In this document: positions 23,130 to 33,688 of the stretch, piece after piece | Numbering within the stretch: position 1 is the stretch's first letter | How the letters are laid out: each line of letters opens with the position of its first letter | Origin: Methylobacillus arboreus | GTDB taxonomy: Bacteria; Pseudomonadota; Gammaproteobacteria; Burkholderiales; Methylophilaceae | Assembly: GCF_020532725.1 (NCBI RefSeq) | Contig: NZ_JAJAVC010000006.1 | Span: 62,001 to 126,000 of the forward strand | Direction: 5' to 3' | Length of the DNA: 64,000 nt | Made by a program: the position numbers and the translations under genes | The notes under the pieces: generated by a model | What the model was told of the DNA's origin: nothing | Database searches by the model: none | Seen by the model: the letters and a program-made list of their open reading frames with translations, nothing else

Positions 23130-23349
23130 TTCAATATCTAAAATTCTTCACTCAGACGCTTCAGCATCTGATGGCTAGATATACTCTGCCAATTTCACAA
23201 AAATAGAATACTCCACACCACAAAATATTCGGCAGAGAAACTCCCGCAGAATATACTTTTTCCCCGTTGAAAAACCATGGCTTAAAAGCTGTTGCTGTTA
23301 CGCCCAAGGGCTCCAAGTGACATCAAGCATATCCTGCACGGCTACTCCT

Positions 23350-23574
23350 TCAGGCTTTTAGCCGGCAGGAATCTCTTGAAGGGATTTTCTTCCAATGGCA
23401 CAACATACAAAACTCTCTGTTTTTCATATCGATAATCATCGATATCCCGTCGTTGGCTTCATATCTTAGTTTTGAAGTGAGCTGATCGACAAAATAAGGT
23501 TCAAGCCTTGGATTCGATATGGCGATGATCAGAAAATTTCCCACGCTATGCTGGCTATTCGTAGAATTTATCAT
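23350..23574 (-). CDS. small hypothetical protein
   Basis: A 74-residue frame starting MINSTNSQHSVGNFLIIAIS. It has a short hydrophobic stretch near residues 12-20, an SKLRYEANDGISMIIDMKN region and cysteines late in the chain. No family is recognised. It lies between the lysine-rich microprotein gene and the 3' end of the giant glucan synthase gene. The ribosome binding site is weak, and coding status is uncertain. Confidence 0.4.
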   Translation of the reverse strand: MINSTNSQHSVGNFLIIAISNPRLEPYFVDQLTSKLRYEANDGISMIIDMKNREFCMLCHWKKIPSRDSCRLKA

Positions 23575-23702
23575 TCTTAACCCTTAACTAGTACTCATCA
23601 GTTTTACACCCGGTCAATGAGGGTGTCTATGCGATAACACACATAGAAATTGATTAACAAGGGTTGGAGACTTTCAGGGTTGGTTGCCGACACATATATT
23701 TC

Positions 23703-26700
23703 TCAATAGACAATAGTGAGTGCATGAACCCCTCCACTAAGCGGCACTTGTATCACGCCATCGGTCAACGCCAGGCTGGAACCATTCAATGTTGCACCAG
23801 GGATACCGGCGCCAGTGCCGGACCGGTTTTCGACACGGATACTGTATTGCGTGCCCTGCACATTTACCTCGGCTTCAAACATTCCCCATTCGGCAGGGAT
23901 GCAGGGCGTCACCAGCAACATGCTGCCTGCTCGTCTTATGCCTAAAATCCCTTCTATCCCGGCCCTGTACATCCATCCCGCAGAGCCTGTGTACCAGGTC
24001 CAGCCGCCGCGTCCAACATGGGGTGCCACTGAATATACGTCAGCCGCGATTACGTAGGGTTCCACCTTGTAGCGCTCGACTTCTGCCAGGCTGCGCGCAT
24101 GGTTGATCGGGTTGAGCAACGCGAAGAGCTCGGCCGCTTTAGTGCCCTCACCCAGTTTGGCGAAGGCAAGAATCGTCCACATCGCGGCATGGCTGTACTG
24201 GCCGCCATTTTCCCGCAAGCCGGGGGGATAGCCCTTGATGTAGCCTGGATCATGATGCGTCTGGTCAAAAGGCGGTGCAAACAACAAGGCCAGCCCGTCG
24301 CTCTTCCGGATCAGGTGTTGCTCCAGCGATGCCATGGCCACTGCGGCACGTCCGGGATCAGCCGCGCCTGACAGCACCGCCCATGATTGCGCAATCGAGT
24401 CAATCTGGCACTCCCTGCTCTCGCTCGACCCCAGCCATGCCCCATCATCAAACGTGGCGCGGCGATACCACTTGCCATCCCAGGCTTTCCGTTCAATCGC
24501 CTGCCTGACGGATTCGGCATGCGCCTGCCAGCGTTTGGCGCGTTCCTTATCAAGCGGTGTTTGACGTGCCAATGCAATGGGCGCAAATAACGCGATGGTG
24601 CGTATCAATAACCAGCCAAGCCAGACGCTCTCCCCGCGACCGGCTTCGCCCACCCGGTTCATGCCGTCGTTCCAGTCGCCGGTGCCCATCAGCGGCAAGC
24701 CATGCTCCCCTGTCAGCAGCATGCTGTGCTCCAGGCCTCTCACGCAGTGCTCATAGAGAGAGGCGCTCTCATCCGCGAGCATCGGCTGGAAAAAGCTGTC
24801 GTGCTCGCCCTCATGCAAGGCAGGGCCTTCGAGGAAGGGCACATTTTCGTCCAGCACGGCGGTATCCCCGGCACAGGTAACATAGTGCGCGGCGGCATAG
24901 GCAAGCCAGACACAGTCGTCGGAGATACGGGTGCGCACCCCTTGCCCGGATTGAGGCTGCCACCAGTGCTGCATATCACCCTTGGCAAATTGCCGTCCGG
25001 CAGCGCGTAACAAATGCGTACGGCTGGTTTCCGGCGAGGCAAATACCAACGCCATGCAGTCCTGCAGTTGATCGCGGAAGCCATAAGCGCCGCTGGCTTG
25101 ATAAAACGCCGATCTCGCCCGGATACGGCAAGCCATGGTTTGATAGAGCAGCCAGCCATTGAGCATGATGTCCATCGCACGATCTGGTGTTTTCACCTGG
25201 ATGCTGCCCAGCAATCCCTGCCAGTAATCGCTGACCTGGTTGAATACGGTATCCAGGTCCAGTTCACGATATCGCTTTATGAGGGCCCTGCTGCCTTCTA
25301 GAGAAGCGCATTGGCCGATCAGGGACACGATCTCAATTGATTCGCCCGCCTCCAGATGCACCGTGCGTTGCAGTGCTGCACAAGGATCCATCCCTGCGCC
25401 GGCCTTGCCGGACAACGACAGGCTGCCAATCAGGGCTTCAGGCGCGGAAAGGTCGCCACAGCGTCCGATAAACTCCGTGCGGTCAGCCGTCCAAAGCGTT
25501 TGCTTGCCGGCAAGGTCGGCAAACGCAATACGGTTGGCGTAAGAAAGGCTCCAGGGATTTTTCGCCAGCATGGCCCCCGTGACGGCATCAAGCTCGGTCA
25601 TGACAAAGGGAGCAGAGGCGCCGCGGGAGGTGCCTAGCACCCATTCCGTGTACGCGGTCACCGACAAGCTGCGAGCGCGCCCGGAAAGATTGCGGATCAC
25701 CAGGCGCGAAATCTTGACCGGGTCATCCAGCGGCACATATTGCAGCAATGTCAGTTCAAGCTCATTCGCGCTATGTTCAAACTGGCTGTAGCCATAGCCG
25801 TGCCGCGCAATATAGGTGCCCTCGTCGCGCAGGGGCTGCGCGGTTGGGCTGCATAGCTCGCCGGTGGCGTCATCGCGCACATAGAACACTTCCCCGGCAG
25901 GATCCATGACGGCATCATTCGACCATGAGGTGAGCTGGTTCTCCCGGCTGTTGTCGGCCCAGGTATAGCCGCTGCCTGAAGCCGACACCTGGAAACCGAA
26001 ATAGGGGTTTGCAACGACGTTGATCCAGGGAGCCGGGGTTGCCACACCGGCGTTTAAAACAGTGACATATTCCCTGCCGTCCTTGGCGAAGCCGCCCAGG
26101 CCATTGAAAAACTCAAGATCGGGAGCGGCGGCCAAGTGTGGCGGCGATATTTTTCCAGTATTGCCCGCTCTGGCCACCGGTGTTGTGACTGCTAATTGCG
26201 CCAGGCGCGCCAACTGCTCGGCAATCAAGCCATGCCGGGCGAGGAAGGCAACCCGCGCCACCGCATGCAGCAAGGCCCGGGATTCGGTGCTCATCAAATC
26301 GGCCCGCAATGTATACACAATGCCCTTTGCCAGGTCCTCGCCCGCCCGCCGCCTTGCCTGGCAAGTACGCACGGCGGTTTCTATGGCGATTTGCAGATCC
26401 TGAACGTAGGAGGATGCGCGCTCATTGATGATCACCAGGTCGACAAACAACTGCTTCATACGCCAATACTGGTGGGCACGCAGCAACTCGTGCACCTGGG
26501 GCATATCTTCGACTTCATCGATACGCAACACGACGATAGGCAGATCGCCGGAAATGGATTGCGACCACAACCCCGACTGGGAGCCTGCGCCGCGAACAAT
26601 CGCGTCGGCATGCGACCTGAAACGCTGGTCCGCATACAGAACAGGAGCTGCCAGCCGCTGGAAATCCGCAGCCTCTTCCGGTGCCACGTCAAGATACCTC

Positions 26701-29700
26701 AGTTGCACCTGCGCCTGGGTCCAGGCCAGCGTCCGCGCACGATCAAATGCGCTGCGGTCATGGTGCTTGTCTATGATGTCGAGCAGCGCTTCCCGCGAGG
26801 AGGCGACCACGGTCCAGTAGGCCACCCGCGCCACTTTCCCCGGGGCGAGCATCAGGCGGCTTCGCAGCGAGAATATGGGGTCCAGCACCGTACCCACGGT
26901 ATTGGAGAGGTTTTCTCCATCGACGATCACAGCCGCTGATTTCAGCGTGTTTTCACGCCCGATGAAGCGCGACCTGTCTGACTCATATTGCGGTTGCGCT
27001 GTCGTTTCGCCCTCAACCACGGCAAAGTGCCCAGCCCATACCTGGGGTTCGTTGGCTGAACGCAAACGGCGCGTGGCCAGCAGCGCGCCAAATTCGGCCA
27101 GGTACTCGGTGACGACAAACATCTTGGCAAACGCGGGGTGGGCCTTGTCGCTCGCCGGCGTGGTCAACACCAACTCCGCATACGAAGTCAGTTCCAGCTC
27201 ATACGGACGACGGCTGTTATTGGTGAGTGAAACCCGGCGCACCTCCGCATCATCCTCTCCGGACACGACCACATCCATATGCGTGATCAGATTGTTGCCA
27301 TGCTGGATGAATTCCGCGTGATCCTCGCTGAAAACGATGTCGCTGGTTTTCGGTCGCTGATGCGCGGTTGTATGGATATCCTGCCCAGCCGCTGTCCATA
27401 TATCCCCGCTGCCGATATCTTTGATAAAGATGAAATAGCCGTCATTTTCACGCGTCGCATCTTCATTCCATCGCGTTACAGCGATATCGTGCCAACGGCT
27501 ATAGCCCGCGCCTGTGGCGGTGAGCATGACGGAGTAGGCGCCATTGGAAAGCAGGTGGGTAATCGGATGTTCCGAGGGCTTGGCAGTCAACCGGCGCACA
27601 ATGGGGATGCTGTCCCTGGCCTCCGCAGCCGCAGCATTCACCTCCTCTGCGCGCGGACGGGAAATCGCAATATCCCTGGGCATGCGCTCCTGCAGCAAAA
27701 GCTCGCAACCCTGAATCATCGGTTCACGATGAAACCGGTTCCGCATCTCGCCATCATGCAGGCTATTGGCAATCGCAACGATGGTCATGCCCTGATGGTG
27801 CGCCATATAGTTGTGCACGATGGCAACCTTTTGATCCTCGCGCAGCCTGGACCGGGTGAAATCCAGCGCCTCGTAAAAACCATAGCGCCCCGCCGCGCCT
27901 ATGCTGGCAAGGTAAGCAAAGTTTGCCTGCGCACCCTTGGGATCCACCATGGCGGCCAGACCGGTAGCATAAGGGGCAATCACCAGGTTTTCAGACAGCC
28001 CGCGCTTCAGGCCCAGGCCGGGCACGCCAAAGTTGGAATATTGGTAAGTGAACTCGATGTCACGGGCGTTATACGCGGATTCGGAGACTCCCCAAGGGAT
28101 CCCCAGCGACCGGCCATAATCCTGTTGCCTGGCGACAATCAGCTTGTTGGTCTGTTCCAGCAAACTGCCTACCGGTGCCCGCATGACCAATGATGGCATC
28201 AGGTACTCGAACATGGAGCCCGACCACGAGATCAGCGCCGATCCATTGCCGAGAGGCGTCGCGGTGCGGCCAAGACGGAACCAGTGCTTGGTGGAGACAT
28301 CTCCCTTGGCAATGGCGAACAGGCTTGCCAGGCGGGCCTCGGACGCCAGCAGGTCATAGCAACTCTGGTCCAGGCTGTTATCGACCAGGCTATACCCTAT
28401 GGACAACAGCTTGCGCTCCGGTTCGATCAGGAAGGCAAAATCCATCGCCACTGCCATTTCACGCGCAGCGGTGGCAATGGCCCGCAGCCTGTCATTGATA
28501 GCGCCGGGGGATTCTTGAATCAGCAGCTGATCATGGTAGTGCGCTGCCACTGACTGCGCCAGGGCATCGACCCAGAAGATCACATCGGGCGGATTATCAT
28601 AATCACCGACAGGAATCACCCCGCGAATGACCACCGCCACCTTGTCAGTCAAACGCTTCAATGCCGGCAGCATGCTCATCAGTTGAGCATCGTCCAAATG
28701 GACAGCGATTTCCTCAAGCCGGGACAAAAGCAGCTTTCCCGTTTCATCATTGGCAATCGGAGAGACAATGAGTGCTTCCCGTGCCAGCGTCAAATGGTCC
28801 AGCATGCCGGACCTGGCATGGGCGACTTTGGATGTATCTGTCCACTCCTCGCAGGCATTGGCCAGCGCAATCAGGTGGCCGGCGAGGTTGCCGCTATCGA
28901 CAGACGAGACATAAGGCGGCTCAAGCACCCTGAGGTCGAGCGTGCCGTACCAATTGAACAAATGGCCCCTGTGCTTCGGCAATTGGCGCATCACGGCCAG
29001 CGTCGCTTCCAGGCGCTCTATCGCTTCCATGGTGCCGGACCAGCCGAAATCCCTTGCCGCAACGGTGGAGAGAAGATAAAGGCCGATATTGGTGGGCGAA
29101 GTCCTGTGTGCAATCGCCGGGGCAGGCTCTTCCTGAAAATTGTCAGGAGGCAGCATATTGTCCAACGGCGTGACAAACCGCTCGAAGAAACGCCAGGTAC
29201 GGCGTGCCGTCAGCCTTAACGCCTCCGCGGTTGCCTCGGGGATATCCTCGGTATTCTCAGGAGACGGGGGATAGCTCGCGCAAAAAGCCAGCAATGGCGC
29301 CATGGCCCACAGCATGGCAAATGGCAATACCAACGGCCATGAAGCGGGTGAGAATGCCAGCGTGCCGGCGCAGAGTATTATCGCAAATGCCGTACTGCCC
29401 GCCATTTCACGGTAAAAGCCACCCAGGGTTAAGCGGGGGTTGCTTTTGGACTGGGCTGCGGTGGTCCACTCCAGCAAATACTTGCGGGTAATGAACAACC
29501 TCCCCAGCGTTCGGATAATAGCGTCGCCCATCCTCCAGGCTTGGTCCACCAGCAATGCAATGGACAGAAAATGATAGGACGCCGCTTGCCCCAGGTCATT
29601 ACCCAGGTTGCTGACATGCTTGCGCAGGTGAATGTCCCGGCGGCGCGGCAACACGGATAACAGGATAGGCAGGTAACTCGGCAGCACATATAGCATCAAG

Positions 29701-32303
29701 ACAATGGCAATCGCCTTTATACCCAGGGCGAAAGGCAGCCACCAGCATAAAACCAAGACAGCCAGGAAACTCGGGGCCACCAATGAGCGCCGCAGGTTGT
29801 CCAGCATTTTCCAGCGGCCGATGATCGGCACCGCGCCCGCATGCGCCAAACCTGATATCCACGGCAATAATTGCCAGTCCCCCCTGGTCCAGCGGTGCTG
29901 GCGCTTTGAGGCCACGTCATAGCGGCTGGGCGATTCCTCGACAACCTCGATATCCGAGGCCAGGCCGGCACGGGCAAATATTCCCTCGAACAGGTCATGG
30001 CTCAGCATGGCGTTCTCCGGCACGCGACCGGCCAAAGCCGCCTCGAACGCATCGATATCGTAAATGCCCTTGCCGGTATAAGAGCCTTCGCCGAACATAT
30101 CCTGATAGATATCGGAACTGGCGGCCGCATAAGGGTCCATGCCGCCAGGCGCTGAAAATACGCGCTGGTAAAACGAGCCTTCATGATCCAACGGCAATGA
30201 TGGCGTGACGCGCGGCTGGAGGATGGCGTAGCCCCTGACAACGCGTTGCTCCATCTCGCTGAAGATGGCCTGGTTAAGCGGATGCGCCATCTTGCCCACC
30301 AGCTTGCCTACCGTGTCGCGCGGCAACCGGGTGTCAGCATCCAGCGTGATGACATAGCGCGCGCCTTGAGGCACCTGGGGCCAATCGCCATCCGTCGTGA
30401 CGAATGTTGTATCAGTAGCGCCGCGCAACAAGCGGTTCAACTCATGCAGCTTGCCCCGCTTACGCTCCCAGCCCATCCATTTGCCTTCGGCGCCATTGAA
30501 TACCCTGCGGCGATGCAGGAATAAAAAACGCGGCGTATCCTGGATGATCCCGCCATCCCCTTCATACTTCTGGTTCAGCTTTTCGATGGATATCCTGGCC
30601 TGTGCCAGTAAGGCGCTATCCGAGATCAAATCCTCCTGATCCGCATCGATACCGTCAGACAGCAAGGCAAAATAAATATCGCCGCCAAGCCCGGATAGGT
30701 AATGCACTTCCAGCCGCTCTATATGCTTGAACAGCTCGGCTTCATCGGTGAGCAGGATGGGAACCGCAACTACAGTGCGCAGCGAGGAGGGAATCCCCAA
30801 CTTCAATTCCAGCCCCGGTAAAGACATGGCGGAGACACTCCACACAACAAAGCGGTTGACCAGGCTGGTCGCGGCTTCACTTGCAGGGATAAACCCGACC
30901 AATGCAATGGCCAGGAATATCTCAGGCTCCAGATCGAGCCAATGCAATGCCAGCAGCAATAATGCAATGGTGGCCAATGCAATCGCGCTGATATAACCGC
31001 CAATCCCCATGCGCAGATTAAACCGGCTAATCCGCAACCTGGTGGATGGACGGAAGCGAATGGCTTTTTCAAGCGTGCCCCTGCCTTCCGCAATCAGGTA
31101 ATAGCCAGGCTCGCCAGTCCGCGCCGCATCGGCTGCTTCCCCGTCCAATCGCGCCTGCTCGCATAACTGCAGCGTCGTCTCTGCAATCTCGAGTTCTGAA
31201 CAGGATGAGCCACGTGCCAATTGCTCAATCGCACTTCTGTACAGATTGCGGGTGGGGAAATCCATGACGGAAAAACCGCTTCCATGGTTCAAGCGGGCAT
31301 CCACCAGGCTCACGCTTTCAAATAATGCTGCCCAGTCGATATCGGAAATCAGCCGCATGCTGGTGATCACATTGCGCACGCTGACATTGGAAGCACCTTC
31401 GCGCTGCTGAGTTTTTTGCACCAGGTCATCGACCGAAAGCCCCTGCCTCATGGCCAACTCTTCCAACCAGGCCATAGCAGGCATGGTGCGAGGATCCTGG
31501 TCGCGCAAGCGCTTGGACAAGTGGACAATGAACGTATCAGATAAGGGCTCCGCAGAACGCGAGGCAATATCCCTGTCCAGTTCTATTCGCGTCCGGCCGG
31601 GCTGCAGCAAGGTCTCTGCCAGGTCTTCGGCGTCAGCGCGCGCGGTTCGTCCCGCATCTATCTGGTCTGCAAGCCGGCGTAGGTTTTCAACCAGCACAAT
31701 GCGCAAGGTAATCGCCACTGCCCATAGCTCGCCAATCGTGAGCGGCTGTATGCGTTGATAGGCATGAATGAATCGGCGCAAAATCTCAGGATCAAAATGA
31801 CTGTCAGTATGCGCAACGAAAGCCCATGCCAGCCCCAGCACCCTGGGATAGCCCGCGAACGGGCCGCCGGAAAGCTTAGGCAATTGACGGTAGTACCCAG
31901 GAGGCAAATCATCGCGAATTTCGCGGATCTGGGTTTCGACGATGTGGTAATTATCCAGCAGCCATTCGGCCGCATGCACCACGTTATGGCCACTCTCCAG
32001 CTCGGCCGCAATTGTATGATAGGCGTCAAGCAACACTTCAGCATTGCTATTCAAGCGCTTTTGCAAGGACACTACAGTGACAGGTGTAGCAGTGACAGCC
32101 TGGGCAACCGCTAAACTTTCAGCATGTTGCTCCAGCCGTTCGATACCGAAAAGTTCTTCTCGAATCGGGGTGTGGTCACTCCAGGGAGACGCTTTGCAAC
32201 GACTCTCCATGACATAACGGAGTATGGAATTCATAACGCCTTTATAGGCTGAAACAGCTTGAATTGAGGCTTGACGCTTGAGCGATGTAGAGTTGATCAC
32301 CAT
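23703..32303 (-). CDS. ndvB: cyclic beta-1,2-glucan synthase (NdvB/Cgs type)
   Basis: This giant inner-membrane enzyme starts, extends, cyclises and trims beta-1,2-glucans that are delivered to the periplasm. Membrane helices near residues 430-470 precede a processive glycosyltransferase domain with DADTRLPRD (near residue 655) and QHRWTRGDW (near 805). More helices follow (near 835-880 and 1000-1030), then a glycoamylase-like region with YSNFGVPGLGLKRG (near 1420), and a C-terminal GH94 phosphorylase-like domain with GTGDWNDGMNRVG (near 2545). About 2,866 residues matches rhizobial and Brucella homologues (about 2,830-2,870). The ATG at 32303 is preferred to a TTG two codons earlier; ATG at 32231 is also possible. 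It has no operon partners. Confidence 0.93.
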   Translation of the reverse strand: MVINSTSLKRQASIQAVSAYKGVMNSILRYVMESRCKASPWSDHTPIREELFGIERLEQHAESLAVAQAVTATPVTVVSLQKRLNSNAEVLLDAYHTIAAELESGHNVVHAAEWLLDNYHIVETQIREIRDDLPPGYYRQLPKLSGGPFAGYPRVLGLAWAFVAHTDSHFDPEILRRFIHAYQRIQPLTIGELWAVAITLRIVLVENLRRLADQIDAGRTARADAEDLAETLLQPGRTRIELDRDIASRSAEPLSDTFIVHLSKRLRDQDPRTMPAMAWLEELAMRQGLSVDDLVQKTQQREGASNVSVRNVITSMRLISDIDWAALFESVSLVDARLNHGSGFSVMDFPTRNLYRSAIEQLARGSSCSELEIAETTLQLCEQARLDGEAADAARTGEPGYYLIAEGRGTLEKAIRFRPSTRLRISRFNLRMGIGGYISAIALATIALLLLALHWLDLEPEIFLAIALVGFIPASEAATSLVNRFVVWSVSAMSLPGLELKLGIPSSLRTVVAVPILLTDEAELFKHIERLEVHYLSGLGGDIYFALLSDGIDADQEDLISDSALLAQARISIEKLNQKYEGDGGIIQDTPRFLFLHRRRVFNGAEGKWMGWERKRGKLHELNRLLRGATDTTFVTTDGDWPQVPQGARYVITLDADTRLPRDTVGKLVGKMAHPLNQAIFSEMEQRVVRGYAILQPRVTPSLPLDHEGSFYQRVFSAPGGMDPYAAASSDIYQDMFGEGSYTGKGIYDIDAFEAALAGRVPENAMLSHDLFEGIFARAGLASDIEVVEESPSRYDVASKRQHRWTRGDWQLLPWISGLAHAGAVPIIGRWKMLDNLRRSLVAPSFLAVLVLCWWLPFALGIKAIAIVLMLYVLPSYLPILLSVLPRRRDIHLRKHVSNLGNDLGQAASYHFLSIALLVDQAWRMGDAIIRTLGRLFITRKYLLEWTTAAQSKSNPRLTLGGFYREMAGSTAFAIILCAGTLAFSPASWPLVLPFAMLWAMAPLLAFCASYPPSPENTEDIPEATAEALRLTARRTWRFFERFVTPLDNMLPPDNFQEEPAPAIAHRTSPTNIGLYLLSTVAARDFGWSGTMEAIERLEATLAVMRQLPKHRGHLFNWYGTLDLRVLEPPYVSSVDSGNLAGHLIALANACEEWTDTSKVAHARSGMLDHLTLAREALIVSPIANDETGKLLLSRLEEIAVHLDDAQLMSMLPALKRLTDKVAVVIRGVIPVGDYDNPPDVIFWVDALAQSVAAHYHDQLLIQESPGAINDRLRAIATAAREMAVAMDFAFLIEPERKLLSIGYSLVDNSLDQSCYDLLASEARLASLFAIAKGDVSTKHWFRLGRTATPLGNGSALISWSGSMFEYLMPSLVMRAPVGSLLEQTNKLIVARQQDYGRSLGIPWGVSESAYNARDIEFTYQYSNFGVPGLGLKRGLSENLVIAPYATGLAAMVDPKGAQANFAYLASIGAAGRYGFYEALDFTRSRLREDQKVAIVHNYMAHHQGMTIVAIANSLHDGEMRNRFHREPMIQGCELLLQERMPRDIAISRPRAEEVNAAAAEARDSIPIVRRLTAKPSEHPITHLLSNGAYSVMLTATGAGYSRWHDIAVTRWNEDATRENDGYFIFIKDIGSGDIWTAAGQDIHTTAHQRPKTSDIVFSEDHAEFIQHGNNLITHMDVVVSGEDDAEVRRVSLTNNSRRPYELELTSYAELVLTTPASDKAHPAFAKMFVVTEYLAEFGALLATRRLRSANEPQVWAGHFAVVEGETTAQPQYESDRSRFIGRENTLKSAAVIVDGENLSNTVGTVLDPIFSLRSRLMLAPGKVARVAYWTVVASSREALLDIIDKHHDRSAFDRARTLAWTQAQVQLRYLDVAPEEAADFQRLAAPVLYADQRFRSHADAIVRGAGSQSGLWSQSISGDLPIVVLRIDEVEDMPQVHELLRAHQYWRMKQLFVDLVIINERASSYVQDLQIAIETAVRTCQARRRAGEDLAKGIVYTLRADLMSTESRALLHAVARVAFLARHGLIAEQLARLAQLAVTTPVARAGNTGKISPPHLAAAPDLEFFNGLGGFAKDGREYVTVLNAGVATPAPWINVVANPYFGFQVSASGSGYTWADNSRENQLTSWSNDAVMDPAGEVFYVRDDATGELCSPTAQPLRDEGTYIARHGYGYSQFEHSANELELTLLQYVPLDDPVKISRLVIRNLSGRARSLSVTAYTEWVLGTSRGASAPFVMTELDAVTGAMLAKNPWSLSYANRIAFADLAGKQTLWTADRTEFIGRCGDLSAPEALIGSLSLSGKAGAGMDPCAALQRTVHLEAGESIEIVSLIGQCASLEGSRALIKRYRELDLDTVFNQVSDYWQGLLGSIQVKTPDRAMDIMLNGWLLYQTMACRIRARSAFYQASGAYGFRDQLQDCMALVFASPETSRTHLLRAAGRQFAKGDMQHWWQPQSGQGVRTRISDDCVWLAYAAAHYVTCAGDTAVLDENVPFLEGPALHEGEHDSFFQPMLADESASLYEHCVRGLEHSMLLTGEHGLPLMGTGDWNDGMNRVGEAGRGESVWLGWLLIRTIALFAPIALARQTPLDKERAKRWQAHAESVRQAIERKAWDGKWYRRATFDDGAWLGSSESRECQIDSIAQSWAVLSGAADPGRAAVAMASLEQHLIRKSDGLALLFAPPFDQTHHDPGYIKGYPPGLRENGGQYSHAAMWTILAFAKLGEGTKAAELFALLNPINHARSLAEVERYKVEPYVIAADVYSVAPHVGRGGWTWYTGSAGWMYRAGIEGILGIRRAGSMLLVTPCIPAEWGMFEAEVNVQGTQYSIRVENRSGTGAGIPGATLNGSSLALTDGVIQVPLSGGVHALTIVY

Positions 32304-32427
32304 GATCAAACGACCAAGCCGGAAATTCAGTCTAGGCTTATTCTATGCTTACTGCCACGTATTTACGCAAATACCTCAGGAAATGCTCGTCATAAGCACA
32401 CCCCCTCCCTGAGGCACTACTTATATC

Positions 32428-32703
32428 TTATTTTTGTTTGACTTCAGTGCCGCCTTTTTCAGGGTCAGCTTCGAAACGCTCGCCTTTAGGCTGTGCATTG
32501 CGTGGCGTGGTTCCTTCATGCTTACCCTTTTTGTCAGTTGCGCCTTGATCCTGGGTTTCCAGGTAATCACCACTTGAAGTCGTATCAGGCACGGCTTTTT
32601 TCTGCTTATGGGCCGGAGGCTCATCAACGGCTGGCGCAGCATAAACACTGGAAGTTGCCGCTATCAAAAGGGCTGACAGGATCGCACCATATAGTTTCAT
32701 CAT
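32428..32703 (-). CDS. small exported hypothetical protein
   Basis: A longer frame opens at 32769, but AAGGAGAACGTG lies just before ATG-ATG at 32703/32700, which fixes the start. The signal peptide is MMKLYGAILSALLIAATSSV with cleavage after VYAAPA. The mature part, about 70 residues, is strongly hydrophilic and repetitive in charge (HKQKKAVPDT, KGKHEGTTPRNAQPKG) and is likely disordered in the periplasm. No family is recognised. The gene lies 125 bases upstream of the glucan synthase gene in the same direction, but the gap makes co-transcription doubtful. Confidence 0.7.
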   Translation of the reverse strand: MMKLYGAILSALLIAATSSVYAAPAVDEPPAHKQKKAVPDTTSSGDYLETQDQGATDKKGKHEGTTPRNAQPKGERFEADPEKGGTEVKQK

Positions 32704-32983
32704 CACGTTCTCCTTTGTGAGCATGAGCTCATTATTAGTAAGAAACTTCATGCTAGAGGATTTTTTCATGGTGCCATGTAGGCTAGATATTGATCTCGCT
32801 GTCAGTACACGCTGCGATTATTGTAGGAAATGGTTTCAATGATGTTGCAGAAATAGGCTTGAAATCATGAGGATTCCAAATCGATATTTGTTGATTTAGC
32901 GCATGGACAAGAACAACCATTGGGTAATCCATATAAACAAGGCGTTACAATGCGTTATCCGCTTTAGCTGTTGCGAACCCAAT

Positions 32984-33673
32984 ATGCGTGTGACCAGGTT
33001 TATGGAGTTACTGTTTCCACAGTCATGCCTGCTTTGTTCAAGCTGGCAGGCAGGTTCTCTTGGCATTTGCGGCAACTGCCTGCATGACATGCCCTGGCAC
33101 CTTTCCAATACCTGCCCCCAATGCGCGCTGCCCAGTCCAGGCGGCCATCTATGCGGCCATTGCATCCAGGCACCACCGGCTTTTGACACCACTCGCAGCC
33201 TGTTTCAATACCAATTCCCGCTATCTGCGCTCTTGCAGCAATATAAATACAGACAGTTGCTTACGCTTGCCCACTCCCTGGGGAATCTGCTTGCCGAACA
33301 TGTACGACAACAGTCATTTGCAGACTGCATCATTCCCATGCCATTGCACAAACAGCGCTTGCAGCAACGCGGTTTCAATCAGTCCGTGGAAATTGCCAAG
33401 GTCGTCAGCAAACAGCTGCATATCCCGCTGAACCTGCAAGCCTGCGCACGCATCAAGCCCACGCCACCGCAAGCCAGCCTGCCCTACAAGCAACGCATCA
33501 AGAACATGCATGGCGCGTTTGATTGCAACACTTCGCTGCAAGGTATGAAAGTTGTGCTGCTGGATGACGTCATGACCACGGGAGCCAGCCTCAACGCGCT
33601 GGCAAAAACAGTGAAGGCTGCCGGCGCCAGCCATGTAGAATGCTGGGTGATTGCCCGCACCCTTTCCCAGTAA
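32984..33673 (+). CDS. comF: ComF family phosphoribosyltransferase-like protein
   Basis: ComF-family proteins contribute to natural transformation and DNA uptake in several bacteria. An N-terminal double zinc-knuckle-like region has CLLCSSWQAG, CGNC, CPQC and CGHC. The C-terminal phosphoribosyltransferase domain has VVLLDDVMTTGASLNAL as its PRPP loop. The frame opens at 32903, but homologues begin a few residues before the first CxxC, so I prefer 32984 (33002 is also possible). trmL follows after 15 bases. Confidence 0.88.
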   Translation: MRVTRFMELLFPQSCLLCSSWQAGSLGICGNCLHDMPWHLSNTCPQCALPSPGGHLCGHCIQAPPAFDTTRSLFQYQFPLSALLQQYKYRQLLTLAHSLGNLLAEHVRQQSFADCIIPMPLHKQRLQQRGFNQSVEIAKVVSKQLHIPLNLQACARIKPTPPQASLPYKQRIKNMHGAFDCNTSLQGMKVVLLDDVMTTGASLNALAKTVKAAGASHVECWVIARTLSQ

Positions 33674-33688
33674 CTTATTTAGCATCCC

